This document shows, in pieces, positions 1-7,376 of a DNA stretch of 34,522 nt; position 1 is the stretch's first letter; each line of letters starts with the position of its first letter. The stretch comes from Candidatus Melainabacteria bacterium. Lineage in GTDB: Bacteria; Cyanobacteriota; Vampirovibrionia; Obscuribacterales; Obscuribacteraceae. Where the stretch lies: NCBI GenBank assembly GCA_003153555.1, contig PLZS01000136.1:46678-81199 (forward strand), given 5' to 3'. The notes beneath the pieces are model-generated. The model made no database searches and was not told the origin of the DNA. It saw only the letters and a list, made by a program, of their open reading frames with translations. Both the position numbers and the translations under genes were made by a program.

Positions 1-296
1 GTGGACTTGAAGTCTTGGAAGCTGATAGTGGACAAGACGGAATTTCTAAAGCTGAAGCTGAGCAGCCTGATGTGATCTTGCTTGACATGATGATGCCGGT
101 AATGGATGGCTCCGAAACCCTCGTTGCTTTGCAAGCGAATGCGGGCACAAAAAATATTCCAGTCATATTTCTCACTGCCAAAGCGATGACCAGCGAGATT
201 GAAAGACTAAAAAGAATGGGCGCCGTTGGCGTGCTCACGAAACCATTCGATCCGACGATTCTGGCAAACCAAGTGCGCGCTATATTAGAGGGCTGA
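1..296 (+). CDS. Response regulator receiver protein, 3' part only
   Basis: The reading frame is open from the left edge (first full codon at base 3), so the gene starts outside the window. The visible 97 or so residues are a CheY-like receiver domain: the phospho-acceptor Asp lies in VILLDMMMP, the beta4 Thr in IFLTAK and the conserved Lys in LTKPFD. The acidic pair of beta1 is cut off. The protein ends right after the last receiver helix (VRAILEG), so no output domain follows; it is either a single-domain regulator or the last receiver of a larger protein. The next gene starts 8 bases downstream and is itself a receiver/GGDEF protein, so the two probably form one operon and one phosphorelay. 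Which kinase feeds it cannot be seen. Confidence 0.9.
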   Translation, partial: GLEVLEADSGQDGISKAEAEQPDVILLDMMMPVMDGSETLVALQANAGTKNIPVIFLTAKAMTSEIERLKRMGAVGVLTKPFDPTILANQVRAILEG

Positions 297-304
297 GCGA
301 CAAG

Positions 305-1966
305 ATGCAGGCCTGGTCTCAAACTTTTGGTCAACTCAAAGAGCAGTATATTCGTCGTTCTTCTGAGCGCATTGGCAAAATAATCGAGATGCTTTCGCAT
401 CTGTCCCAAAATCCTTCTAATGCTGAAGTGATTGAGCAATTGAGCCGGCAATTCCACTGGCTAGCCGGTTCAGGCAGTATGTATGGTTATCCCGCTGTTT
501 CTGCGATGGGATCTGAAGGCGAAGACTATTGCAATAAACTTCTGCGTGATACTTCTCGACCGCCAAAGGCTGATGTTGATAAGCTCAAGACTCTTCTCAA
601 TCAACTAGCTAACGAGTTCACGGTCAATGATGATGCCGCTGAAACAACGAGCCTCGGCGGTGGCAGAGGTGGACTGGGTCGCTCTGAAATCGTCATTATC
701 GATGAGAATCAAACCGATCTTTCGTTGTTGTGTAAATTAGTCGAAGAAGGTGGCATGACCTTCCGCACGGCACGCACAATGGCGACTGGAATCAACGAGT
801 TGGTCAGAGAAATGCCCGATGGACTAATCGTTGAGATTCCTCTACCTGATGGTGATGCTTACGAGCTTGTAGAGCACGTTAGAACGCTTCCGGGAGGCGA
901 AGACATAGCGATCATCATCGTCAGTAAGCAAACTGGTTTCCTGGACAAAGTCAGGTCGATTCACTGCGGCGCTGATGCTCACTTTGAAAAGCCTGTCGAC
1001 ATGAAGGCGATGTTGCGCAGAATGCGCTATCTGCTGGATAAGCGCAGGCAAGAAGCGCCGCGCATTTTGTCGGTGGAGGATGATCCCGATCAAGCTGCTT
1101 TTATTCGTGCGTTTCTAGAATCCGCTGGCTATCAGGTGCGCACCTGCACTGATCCGAAAAACTTTGATTCATTTATTTCGTCTTTCAATCCGGATCTTGT
1201 CCTGCTCGATGTTATGTTGCCGGGCATGACTGGCTACGAATTGGCCAGATATCTTAGGCAAGACGAGCGCCATGCAACACTTCCTGTTGTTTTTCTGACC
1301 ACGCAGGGAAACATCGAAGCGCGCATCGAAGCGGCGCGTTCTGGTGGTGATGACCACCTTGTTAAACCGGTTCCGCCTGCACTGCTGCTTTCCAGTGTCT
1401 CGGCGCGGCTCGAACGCTCGCGATTTTTGAAAACACTACTGCACAAAGATGGACTAACGAATTTACTTAACCACTCGTCTTTCATGGAACAAGCCCAGAT
1501 GACGATTGCGCAGCAGAAACGCAAGTCGAGCTTTACAGCATTGATCCTTATTGATGTCGATTATTTCCGATCAATCAATGAACGACATGGCTATCCAGGC
1601 GGCGACAAAGTTCTTGTCGCGCTTTCTTTGTTGTTGCGAAAGCGGCTCAGGCAGAGCGATATCATCGGTCGGTACGGTGGGGATGAGTTTGGCATTATTG
1701 CAGAGGGCATAGACGAACAAGAAGCGCTAACGTTGGCAGCACGACTGCTTGCTGATTTCGCTGGCACTAGCCATTCAACTCCATTGCATGCAGGTTTTTT
1801 TGCCACATGTAGTGCTGGTATAAGCGTTCTCGATTCGAAGACTATGGATCTAGATAAATGGATGCAATCTGCTTTTAGTGCGCTTGCTGCGGCCAAGCAA
1901 GCTGGACGTAACTGTGCCATGGCTGCGCAAGGCACAACATTTATCAAAGCCAGTCCGATAAGTTAG
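305..1966 (+). CDS. Hpt-REC-REC-GGDEF diguanylate cyclase
   Basis: A 553-residue cytoplasmic signalling protein expected to make cyclic di-GMP from two GTP under phosphorelay control. Domains in order: an Hpt four-helix domain (about 5-100, phospho-acceptor His51 in FHWLAGSGSMYG); a receiver (about 127-245) with the beta1 acidic pair (DEN) and Lys219 but Glu177 where the phosphorylated Asp should be; a canonical receiver (about 252-370, Asp302 in LVLLDVMLP, Lys354); and a GGDEF domain (about 375-545) with an intact GGDEF at 458-462. An RxxD inhibitory site (R449-D452) sits exactly five residues before GGDEF, so product inhibition is expected. There are no membrane segments and no EAL domain. 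The ATG at 305 follows the preceding receiver gene by 8 bases. The phosphomimic-like first receiver and the linked Hpt suggest an internal relay; that is inference. Confidence 0.92.
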   Translation: MQAWSQTFGQLKEQYIRRSSERIGKIIEMLSHLSQNPSNAEVIEQLSRQFHWLAGSGSMYGYPAVSAMGSEGEDYCNKLLRDTSRPPKADVDKLKTLLNQLANEFTVNDDAAETTSLGGGRGGLGRSEIVIIDENQTDLSLLCKLVEEGGMTFRTARTMATGINELVREMPDGLIVEIPLPDGDAYELVEHVRTLPGGEDIAIIIVSKQTGFLDKVRSIHCGADAHFEKPVDMKAMLRRMRYLLDKRRQEAPRILSVEDDPDQAAFIRAFLESAGYQVRTCTDPKNFDSFISSFNPDLVLLDVMLPGMTGYELARYLRQDERHATLPVVFLTTQGNIEARIEAARSGGDDHLVKPVPPALLLSSVSARLERSRFLKTLLHKDGLTNLLNHSSFMEQAQMTIAQQKRKSSFTALILIDVDYFRSINERHGYPGGDKVLVALSLLLRKRLRQSDIIGRYGGDEFGIIAEGIDEQEALTLAARLLADFAGTSHSTPLHAGFFATCSAGISVLDSKTMDLDKWMQSAFSALAAAKQAGRNCAMAAQGTTFIKASPIS

Positions 1967-1999
1967 CTGCAAACAATTATAGTTTTGATAGCGAATAAG

Positions 2000-2071
2000 A
2001 AATGGAGCGCGGGTCTCCAGACCCGCCTCGATACGTGATTATAGGCGGCTGTGGACAAACGCGCTCCATTT
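2000..2071. repeat. Nested inverted repeat (72 bp) in spacer
   Basis: Outer arms AAATGGAGCGCG (2000-2011) and CGCGCTCCATTT (2060-2071) are perfect 12-bp complements. Inside lies a second perfect inverted repeat, GCGGGTCT (2009-2016) and AGACCCGC (2019-2026), which shares bases with the left outer arm, so the two structures are mutually exclusive in part. There is no T-run after either stem, so it is not a classical terminator. The form recalls REP/MITE-type mobile intergenic repeats. Function unknown. Confidence 0.6.
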
Positions 2072-2077
2072 CGATTT

Positions 2078-2160
2078 GGATCCGATTGAGTACGGTCCAA
2101 GTGCTTGCGAATCCCCGTGAGTACGGATCCGATTGCGCCTGATCCGATTGCGTCTGATCC
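2078..2160. repeat. 15-bp direct repeats with core GATCCGATTG
   Basis: GATCCGATTGCGCCT (2126-2140) is followed directly by GATCCGATTGCGTCT (2141-2155) and a partial third copy GATCC (2156-2160). A further GGATCCGATTGAGTACGG starts at 2078, and GAGTACGGATCCGATTG recurs at 2119. The element lies between the GGDEF gene and gpsA. No coding role is apparent; it may be slippage-derived or a binding array. Confidence 0.6.
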
Positions 2161-2269
2161 GTACGCCACCGTATGCGGTGCATTATTGCATTGGCTGCTC
2201 AGGGGCTTTCAAGAGTGTAGAATAAACAACTCAAATAGTAGTTTCCACCGATGAAGTGAGTCGGCAAAA

Positions 2270-3265
2270 ATGAACAATGTTGCCGTGCTTGGCGCGGGCA
2301 GTTGGGGATCGACACTAAGCTGGATGCTGGCAAACGCCGGGCGCAACGTCCGGCTGTGGACTCAGGACGACGCGAAAGCTGAGCGCATCAATTCGACTCA
2401 TGTTATCGAGCGGCCGTTGAAAATTGAGATTCCCCATCAAGTTGTTGCCTCCAGTGACCTTGGCGAAACCGTCGCGGACGCAGATGTCATTTTGTTTTGC
2501 TGCACGTCTCAGTCAATGCGGAGCTTAGCAGAACGACTCAAGCCTCACTTAGCAACAAGTCGCGCCACTGTAATAGTCAGTGCTGTAAAGGGTCTAGAGC
2601 TGTCCACTTTGAAGCGCATGTCAGAAGTGATTTCTGATGTACTTCCCGAATTGCCGGTATGTTCTCTTTCGGGACCAAACTTGGCTGCTGAAATTTTGCT
2701 GGGATTACCAACCGCTTCGGTGATTGCATGCGCGAATATAGGCGTTGCCCTAGCCGTGCAAAAGGTCATCAGCCTGCCGGGTTTCCGTGTTTATTCCAAT
2801 GATGACCTGATCGGAGTGGAGCTCGGTGGCACGCTCAAGAACGTCATCGCCATCGCGGCGGGCGCGTCCGACGGACTACAGCTCGGTAGCAACGCCAAAG
2901 CCGCATTGTTAACCCGGGGCTTGGCTGAGATGACAAGACTAGCCGTTCGACTTGGCGCCAAACCCATCACCCTCGCCGGATTGGCTGGCATGGGCGATCT
3001 CTTTGCGACCTGCGCCGGCCCAGTCAGTCGAAATTACCGGTTGGGAATGGAGTTTGCGCAGGGTAAACAATTAGAAGAAGTGTTGACTGGATTGGAAGCA
3101 ATTGCCGAGGGCGTACCTACTGCCGAGGCGGTTTGTGAACTTTCTAAACGGCTTGGACTTGAACTTCCCATAGCTGAGCAAGTTGATGCCGCTTTGAAAG
3201 GTAAAACTACTCCCAAAGGGGCGATAATGACGCTGATGGGGCGGCCCCCGTCAAGCGAGTATTAG
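2270..3265 (+). CDS. gpsA: NAD(P)H-dependent glycerol-3-phosphate dehydrogenase
   Basis: Reduces dihydroxyacetone phosphate to sn-glycerol 3-phosphate, the backbone for phospholipid synthesis, in the cytoplasm. At 331 residues it has the usual GpsA length. The N-terminal Rossmann motif is VLGAGSWGSTLS (6-17). The family lysines are present: Lys107 in SAVKGLE and Lys190 in GGTLKNVIAIAAG. The C-terminal helical domain carries GLAGMGDLFATC (237-248) and SRNYRLG (253-259). It ends 10 bases before the glycosyltransferase gene, and the next gene's ribosome site overlaps this stop codon, so co-translation is likely. The ATG at 2270 is taken because the GxGxWG loop begins eight residues in, as in relatives; the ribosome site before it is weak. 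Confidence 0.95.
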   Translation: MNNVAVLGAGSWGSTLSWMLANAGRNVRLWTQDDAKAERINSTHVIERPLKIEIPHQVVASSDLGETVADADVILFCCTSQSMRSLAERLKPHLATSRATVIVSAVKGLELSTLKRMSEVISDVLPELPVCSLSGPNLAAEILLGLPTASVIACANIGVALAVQKVISLPGFRVYSNDDLIGVELGGTLKNVIAIAAGASDGLQLGSNAKAALLTRGLAEMTRLAVRLGAKPITLAGLAGMGDLFATCAGPVSRNYRLGMEFAQGKQLEEVLTGLEAIAEGVPTAEAVCELSKRLGLELPIAEQVDAALKGKTTPKGAIMTLMGRPPSSEY

Positions 3266-3275
3266 GAGACTAAAA

Positions 3276-4541
3276 GTGACGAAGCGCGTTTTGATGCTGT
3301 CGTGGGAGTATCCTCCCCGTGTGATCGGTGGATTGGCAAGAGTAGTTTGGGCGTTATCCAAAGAGATTGCGGTTGCAGGCTGGGAAGTTCACGTGGTTAC
3401 GGCCGATCATCCCGGCACTTACGAGCATGAGATGGACGGCTTAGTGCATGTCCATCGCGTCAAAACTCAAACCGATCCCAATCCCGATTTTCTCAGCTGG
3501 GTAAATCGTTTGAACTTTGGCATGCTGCAATATGCAATTCAATTGCATCGCAAGAATCCGTTCGACATTATTCACGCGCATGATTGGATGGTTACCGACG
3601 CGGCCTGGGTTATGAAATCTGGATTTGGTGTGCCTGTCATTGCCACCATACATGCAACTGAAGCTGGTCGCATGACTGGTGTGCATACCGAAATGCAGAA
3701 CTACATCCATCAAGCCGAGTGGCGTTTGACGTTCGAATCGTGGGAAGTAATCGTCAACAGTCAACATATGCACGCAGAATTGCAGCGTTTATTTGGCATG
3801 CCGAAAGACAAAATTGTCGTTATTCCAAACGGCACAGATCCTGAAATATTTGACTTTGAATTTGATCCCAAGCCGTTGCGCAATAGATATGCTGCACCGC
3901 ATGAACCGATTATTCTTTTCGTGGGCCGATTGGTTCAAGAAAAGGGTGTGCAAATTATGTTCAATGCCGCTCCGGCAGTTATTTCTGAATTTCCGGGCGC
4001 CAAATTCTTGATCGTCGGAACCGGTTACCACATGGAAGAATTGAGAAGGCAGGCTTACGCCTTGGGCATTGACCATCATGTTCGCTTCCTCGGATACGTC
4101 AGTGACGATGATCTCAAACATTTGTACAAAGTCGCCGACATCGTTTGCATACCGAGCTTGTATGAGCCATTTGGTATCGTTGCTCTTGAAGGAATGGCGG
4201 CCAATGTGCCGGTCGTCACTTCAGACAGCGGTGGACTGACGGACTTTGTCGAACACATGGTGACAGGATTAACGACTTACGCAGGTGATGCCGGAAGCTT
4301 AGCTTGGGGACTTCTCGAAGTCTTGCGCAATCCCGACCTGGCAAGTCGGCTGAGAAAAGATGCATACGAAAAAGTTCGACACATCTATAACTGGAAAGTG
4401 ATCGCCAAGCGAACTCTTGAAGTCTATGAAAAAGTGTTGATTGAGGCGTCTCAAATTGGAAGCGATGGAGTCGCATCCACTCCCGCTGCACCAACTGCAG
4501 TGGCAGCTCCAGCTTTGTCGCCGATCAAGCGCGTCAAGTAA
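3276..4541 (+). CDS. GT4-family glycosyltransferase (glycogen/starch synthase-like N-terminus)
   Basis: A 421-residue GT-B fold retaining glycosyltransferase. The N-terminus reads SWEYPPRVIGGLARVVW (9-25), with the Gly-Gly-Leu donor-phosphate loop of starch/glycogen synthases and GT4 enzymes. HAHDW (100-104) is also typical of that group. The C-terminal nucleotide-sugar domain has FVGRLVQEKG (215-224) with the Arg/Lys pair and the E-x7-E motif EPFGIVALE (297-305). No membrane segment is seen; the last 35 residues are an Ala/Pro/Thr-rich tail. The start is GTG at 3276 with AGGAG at 3264-3268, overlapping the gpsA stop. The NDP-sugar enzyme follows 39 bases later. The acceptor and sugar cannot be read from sequence; alpha-glucan synthesis or envelope glycan assembly are both possible. 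Confidence 0.88.
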   Translation: MTKRVLMLSWEYPPRVIGGLARVVWALSKEIAVAGWEVHVVTADHPGTYEHEMDGLVHVHRVKTQTDPNPDFLSWVNRLNFGMLQYAIQLHRKNPFDIIHAHDWMVTDAAWVMKSGFGVPVIATIHATEAGRMTGVHTEMQNYIHQAEWRLTFESWEVIVNSQHMHAELQRLFGMPKDKIVVIPNGTDPEIFDFEFDPKPLRNRYAAPHEPIILFVGRLVQEKGVQIMFNAAPAVISEFPGAKFLIVGTGYHMEELRRQAYALGIDHHVRFLGYVSDDDLKHLYKVADIVCIPSLYEPFGIVALEGMAANVPVVTSDSGGLTDFVEHMVTGLTTYAGDAGSLAWGLLEVLRNPDLASRLRKDAYEKVRHIYNWKVIAKRTLEVYEKVLIEASQIGSDGVASTPAAPTAVAAPALSPIKRVK

Positions 4542-4580
4542 ACGTAATTTACGATCAAATAATTTGCGAGGGAAGAGGAA

Positions 4581-7148
4581 ATGAAAGCGGTAATCATGGC
4601 TGGTGGTTCAGGAACTCGGTTGCGACCGTTGACCAGTAATTTGCCTAAGCCCATGGTGCCCGTGGCTAATAAACCGATGGCTCATCATATTGTTGAGCTT
4701 CTTAAAGAGCACAATATGAAGGACATCATCTTCACTTTGTTCTATCTGCCTGATGCCATTAAAGATTATTTCAGCGACGGTTCAGACTTTGGTTGCAAAA
4801 TTACCTACTCGACAGAAATGGGCAGACCGCTTGGCACTGCTGGCTGCGTCAAGGCCGTTCAAGATCAACTCGATCAAACCTTCGTAGTGATCTCAGGGGA
4901 CAGTCTTACCGACATTGATCTAACTGCAGCAATCAAATTCCATAAAGAGAAAAAATCTAAAGCCACTATTGTTCTTAAGCGTGTCGAAAATCCACTCGAT
5001 TACGGTGTTGTTATCACGGATGCCGAGCATCGAATTCAGAGATTCGTTGAAAAACCGGGCGCCAGCGAAATCTTTTCTGACACCGTGAATACAGGCATTT
5101 ATATTTTGGAGCCCGAAGTTCTCCTCTATGTGATCATGGGAAGAGAGCAAGATTTTTCAAACGACTTGTTCCCACTTTTGTTGCTGCGCAATGAACCACT
5201 GTATGGTTACGTAGCCGACGGCTATTGGTGCGACATCGGAAACCTGGAAGTTTATCGCCAGGCTCATCAAGATGTTCTCGACGGAAAAATGAATCTGAGT
5301 TTCAAATATCCTCAAATTCAAGATCGAGTCTGGGTGGGACAAGGCACTCAAATCGATGCCACAGTTAAGTTGACGCCACCGATAGTGATTGGCGAGAATT
5401 GTCGCATCGGTCGAGACACTGAATTGGACGCCTACACCTGCATTGGTGACAACGTCGTTGTGCAAGAAAGAGTGACGATGAAGCGACCAGTTATTTGGTC
5501 AAATGTTTACATCGGCAATCAAGTGGCGTTGCGAGCTTGTGTGATCTGCAATAACGCTACCGTTCATAATTCGGCTGAAATTTTAGAAGGCGCGATTATC
5601 GGTGCCAATTCGTCGGTCGGACAGGAAGCCGTGGTCAGCCCCGATGTGCGTATCTGGCCGGATAAAAGCATCGATTCCGGAGCTCGCGTTATCTCATCTG
5701 TGATCTGGGGCACGCGCGCTCCTCGCACCTTATTTGGTGCCCATGGCGTACGCGGTCTGGCCAATGTGGAGATCACTCCTGAGTTCGCAGTCAATCTCGC
5801 TGCCGCCTACGGGGCTACGTTGAAAGGTGGTCCGGTCCTCGTTAGTCGAGATTACTGGCGTGTTAGTCAGATGATCAGCAGAGTCATGGTATCTGGTTTG
5901 ATTTCTGTCGGAGTAGAAGTACAAAATCTCGAGTCAATGTCGCTGCCGATTTCGCGGTACTACGTGAAAACGCAGAGGGCGAGCGGACTGGTTCATGTGC
6001 GAGTATCGCAGCGCGAGCCAGAAAAGGTGACCATCGAATTTTTCGACAGCGAAGGTGTGGCCATCACAAAAGCGATGGAAAGAAAAATTGAATCGACATT
6101 CTTTAAAGAAGATTTCCCTCGCGTGCAGCCTGCAGACGTTGGTAATATCGGCTTTCCGAGTCGCGTTCGTGAGTATTACATGGACGAGTTTTTGCAACAT
6201 ATTAAGGGTCAAGTCTTCGAGGAAGATAAAGTTCCTTTCTGCATCGTGCCCGGATCGAATTATACCCGGGTCACCAAAGCTGGTGCCCTTGCCACTCAAG
6301 CACCGAAAGTGGTTATCGACTACGCGATGGCCGAAACCGGCGTAATCCTGCCGGATTTGTTGGGACAGGTCGGCATTGAAACAGTAGTACTGAACGCGTC
6401 CATCCGGAACACGCCGCCACGGCAGGAAGAGCGCATCGCGATGCGTAAACAGCTGGCCGATGTCGTGCGCGCCTTGAATGCCGAGCTCGGCGTTCAAATT
6501 GGGCGTAATGGCGAACAGATGACACTGGTGGACGAGACAGGGCAAATTATCCGAGGAGAGCTCCTGCTTGCCGTTGTCGCTGACATCATTCTCAGGGACA
6601 AACCAGGTCGTTCTATTGTTGTGCCGGTGAACGCTAGTTCGGCGATCGAGCGCATAGCCGGACGTTATAACTGCAAAGTTGTTCGTTGCAAAGCTTCGGA
6701 GACCGAGATTGGATCCACTACAGCGAAGTTGAAGGACGCAGTGCTTGGTGGCAGCGCCAATGGCTGCTTTATCTTCCCTGAATTCCAAAACGGATACGAC
6801 GGCATGTTTGCAGTCGGTCAAGTCTTGGAGCATTTGACCTATCAGGGACGTTCGCTGCATGAAGCTGTATCAGAACTTCCTCAACTGATCTATCAGGTCG
6901 ATTCGGTCCACTGCCCATGGGAAAGAAAAGGCAGGGTGATGAGATTGCTTGTCGAAAAGCATCACGATCGTCCTATGGAATTGCTTGATGGCGTTAAAAT
7001 TCAAACTCGACCTGAACATTGGATTCTTGTGCTTCCGGATGCTGTCGAACCGCTAGTGCACGTGTATGCGGATGGACAGGACTTGCAGCATACGTCCGCT
7101 GATTTAAATGAATACACTCAATTAGTGCGCTATTTACAGAACGCTTAA
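4581..7148 (+). CDS. Sugar-1-phosphate nucleotidyltransferase fused to a degenerate phosphomannomutase domain
   Basis: An 855-residue fusion of the type found in Cyanobacteria and annotated as mannose-1-phosphate guanylyltransferase. Residues 1-235 are a nucleotidyltransferase with MAGGSGTRLRPLT (6-18), the lysine of LPKPM, SGDSLTDID (105-113) and FVEKPG. Residues 250-375 form a left-handed beta-helix of hexapeptide repeats (IGENCRIG, IGDNVVV, IGNQVAL, IGANSSVG). Residues 380-855 match the alpha-D-phosphohexomutase fold. In that half the phosphoserine loop TASHNP is replaced by RVSQREP (Ser476 kept), and the metal-binding DGDGDR stretch is replaced by IGRNGEQ (640-646) without aspartates. The mutase is therefore probably inactive or regulatory, while the nucleotidyltransferase half looks intact. 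A GAGGAA ribosome site precedes the ATG, and the gene follows the glycosyltransferase. The substrate (GDP-mannose or an NDP-glucose) is inferred from family only. Confidence 0.88.
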   Translation: MKAVIMAGGSGTRLRPLTSNLPKPMVPVANKPMAHHIVELLKEHNMKDIIFTLFYLPDAIKDYFSDGSDFGCKITYSTEMGRPLGTAGCVKAVQDQLDQTFVVISGDSLTDIDLTAAIKFHKEKKSKATIVLKRVENPLDYGVVITDAEHRIQRFVEKPGASEIFSDTVNTGIYILEPEVLLYVIMGREQDFSNDLFPLLLLRNEPLYGYVADGYWCDIGNLEVYRQAHQDVLDGKMNLSFKYPQIQDRVWVGQGTQIDATVKLTPPIVIGENCRIGRDTELDAYTCIGDNVVVQERVTMKRPVIWSNVYIGNQVALRACVICNNATVHNSAEILEGAIIGANSSVGQEAVVSPDVRIWPDKSIDSGARVISSVIWGTRAPRTLFGAHGVRGLANVEITPEFAVNLAAAYGATLKGGPVLVSRDYWRVSQMISRVMVSGLISVGVEVQNLESMSLPISRYYVKTQRASGLVHVRVSQREPEKVTIEFFDSEGVAITKAMERKIESTFFKEDFPRVQPADVGNIGFPSRVREYYMDEFLQHIKGQVFEEDKVPFCIVPGSNYTRVTKAGALATQAPKVVIDYAMAETGVILPDLLGQVGIETVVLNASIRNTPPRQEERIAMRKQLADVVRALNAELGVQIGRNGEQMTLVDETGQIIRGELLLAVVADIILRDKPGRSIVVPVNASSAIERIAGRYNCKVVRCKASETEIGSTTAKLKDAVLGGSANGCFIFPEFQNGYDGMFAVGQVLEHLTYQGRSLHEAVSELPQLIYQVDSVHCPWERKGRVMRLLVEKHHDRPMELLDGVKIQTRPEHWILVLPDAVEPLVHVYADGQDLQHTSADLNEYTQLVRYLQNA

Positions 7149-7187
7149 CCAGGACAGGCTGACAAAAACCAAGTCAGAATTGTTAAC

Positions 7188-7269
7188 TTTGCACTGCGGT
7201 CTAAAAATCTATTGACATCTCCGCCGGAGAGGTCTACTTTTGCACTGGAGTGCAAATCCATTTTTGCAC
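7188..7269 (+). promoter_or_regulatory. Candidate promoter with TTTGCAC operator array
   Basis: TTGACA (7212-7217) and TACTTT (7235-7240) are 17 bases apart, a plausible -35/-10 pair. TTTGCACT (7239-7246), GG, AGTGCAAA (7249-7256) form a perfect 8+2+8 palindrome over the -10 end and the expected start of transcription, where a repressor would block. Single TTTGCAC half-sites lie upstream (7188-7194, 51 bases away) and downstream (7263-7269). Further downstream TTTGCAAA occurs at 7320-7327. The target is the repeat-protein gene at 7377; the regulator is unknown. Confidence 0.55.
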
Positions 7270-7376
7270 CTTTTGCCCACAAACCATAGAAGATCAAGTC
7301 GCAGCCTCGCTCGACCGGCTTTGCAAACTTTGCAAGGCTGGGAACCGCTGTGCTCTCGTCCGGAGTCGAATCAATC

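Noticed and set aside
1963..2183. Short minus-strand frames with Asp-Ala-Ile-Gly-Ser repeats
   Set aside because: They arise from the GATCCGATTG direct repeats in the spacer; no ribosome site or conserved feature.
5934..6860. 308-codon open frame on the minus strand
   Set aside because: It lies wholly inside the sugar nucleotidyltransferase fusion, has no family-like motif, and is His/Arg/Asn-rich as expected for an antisense shadow.
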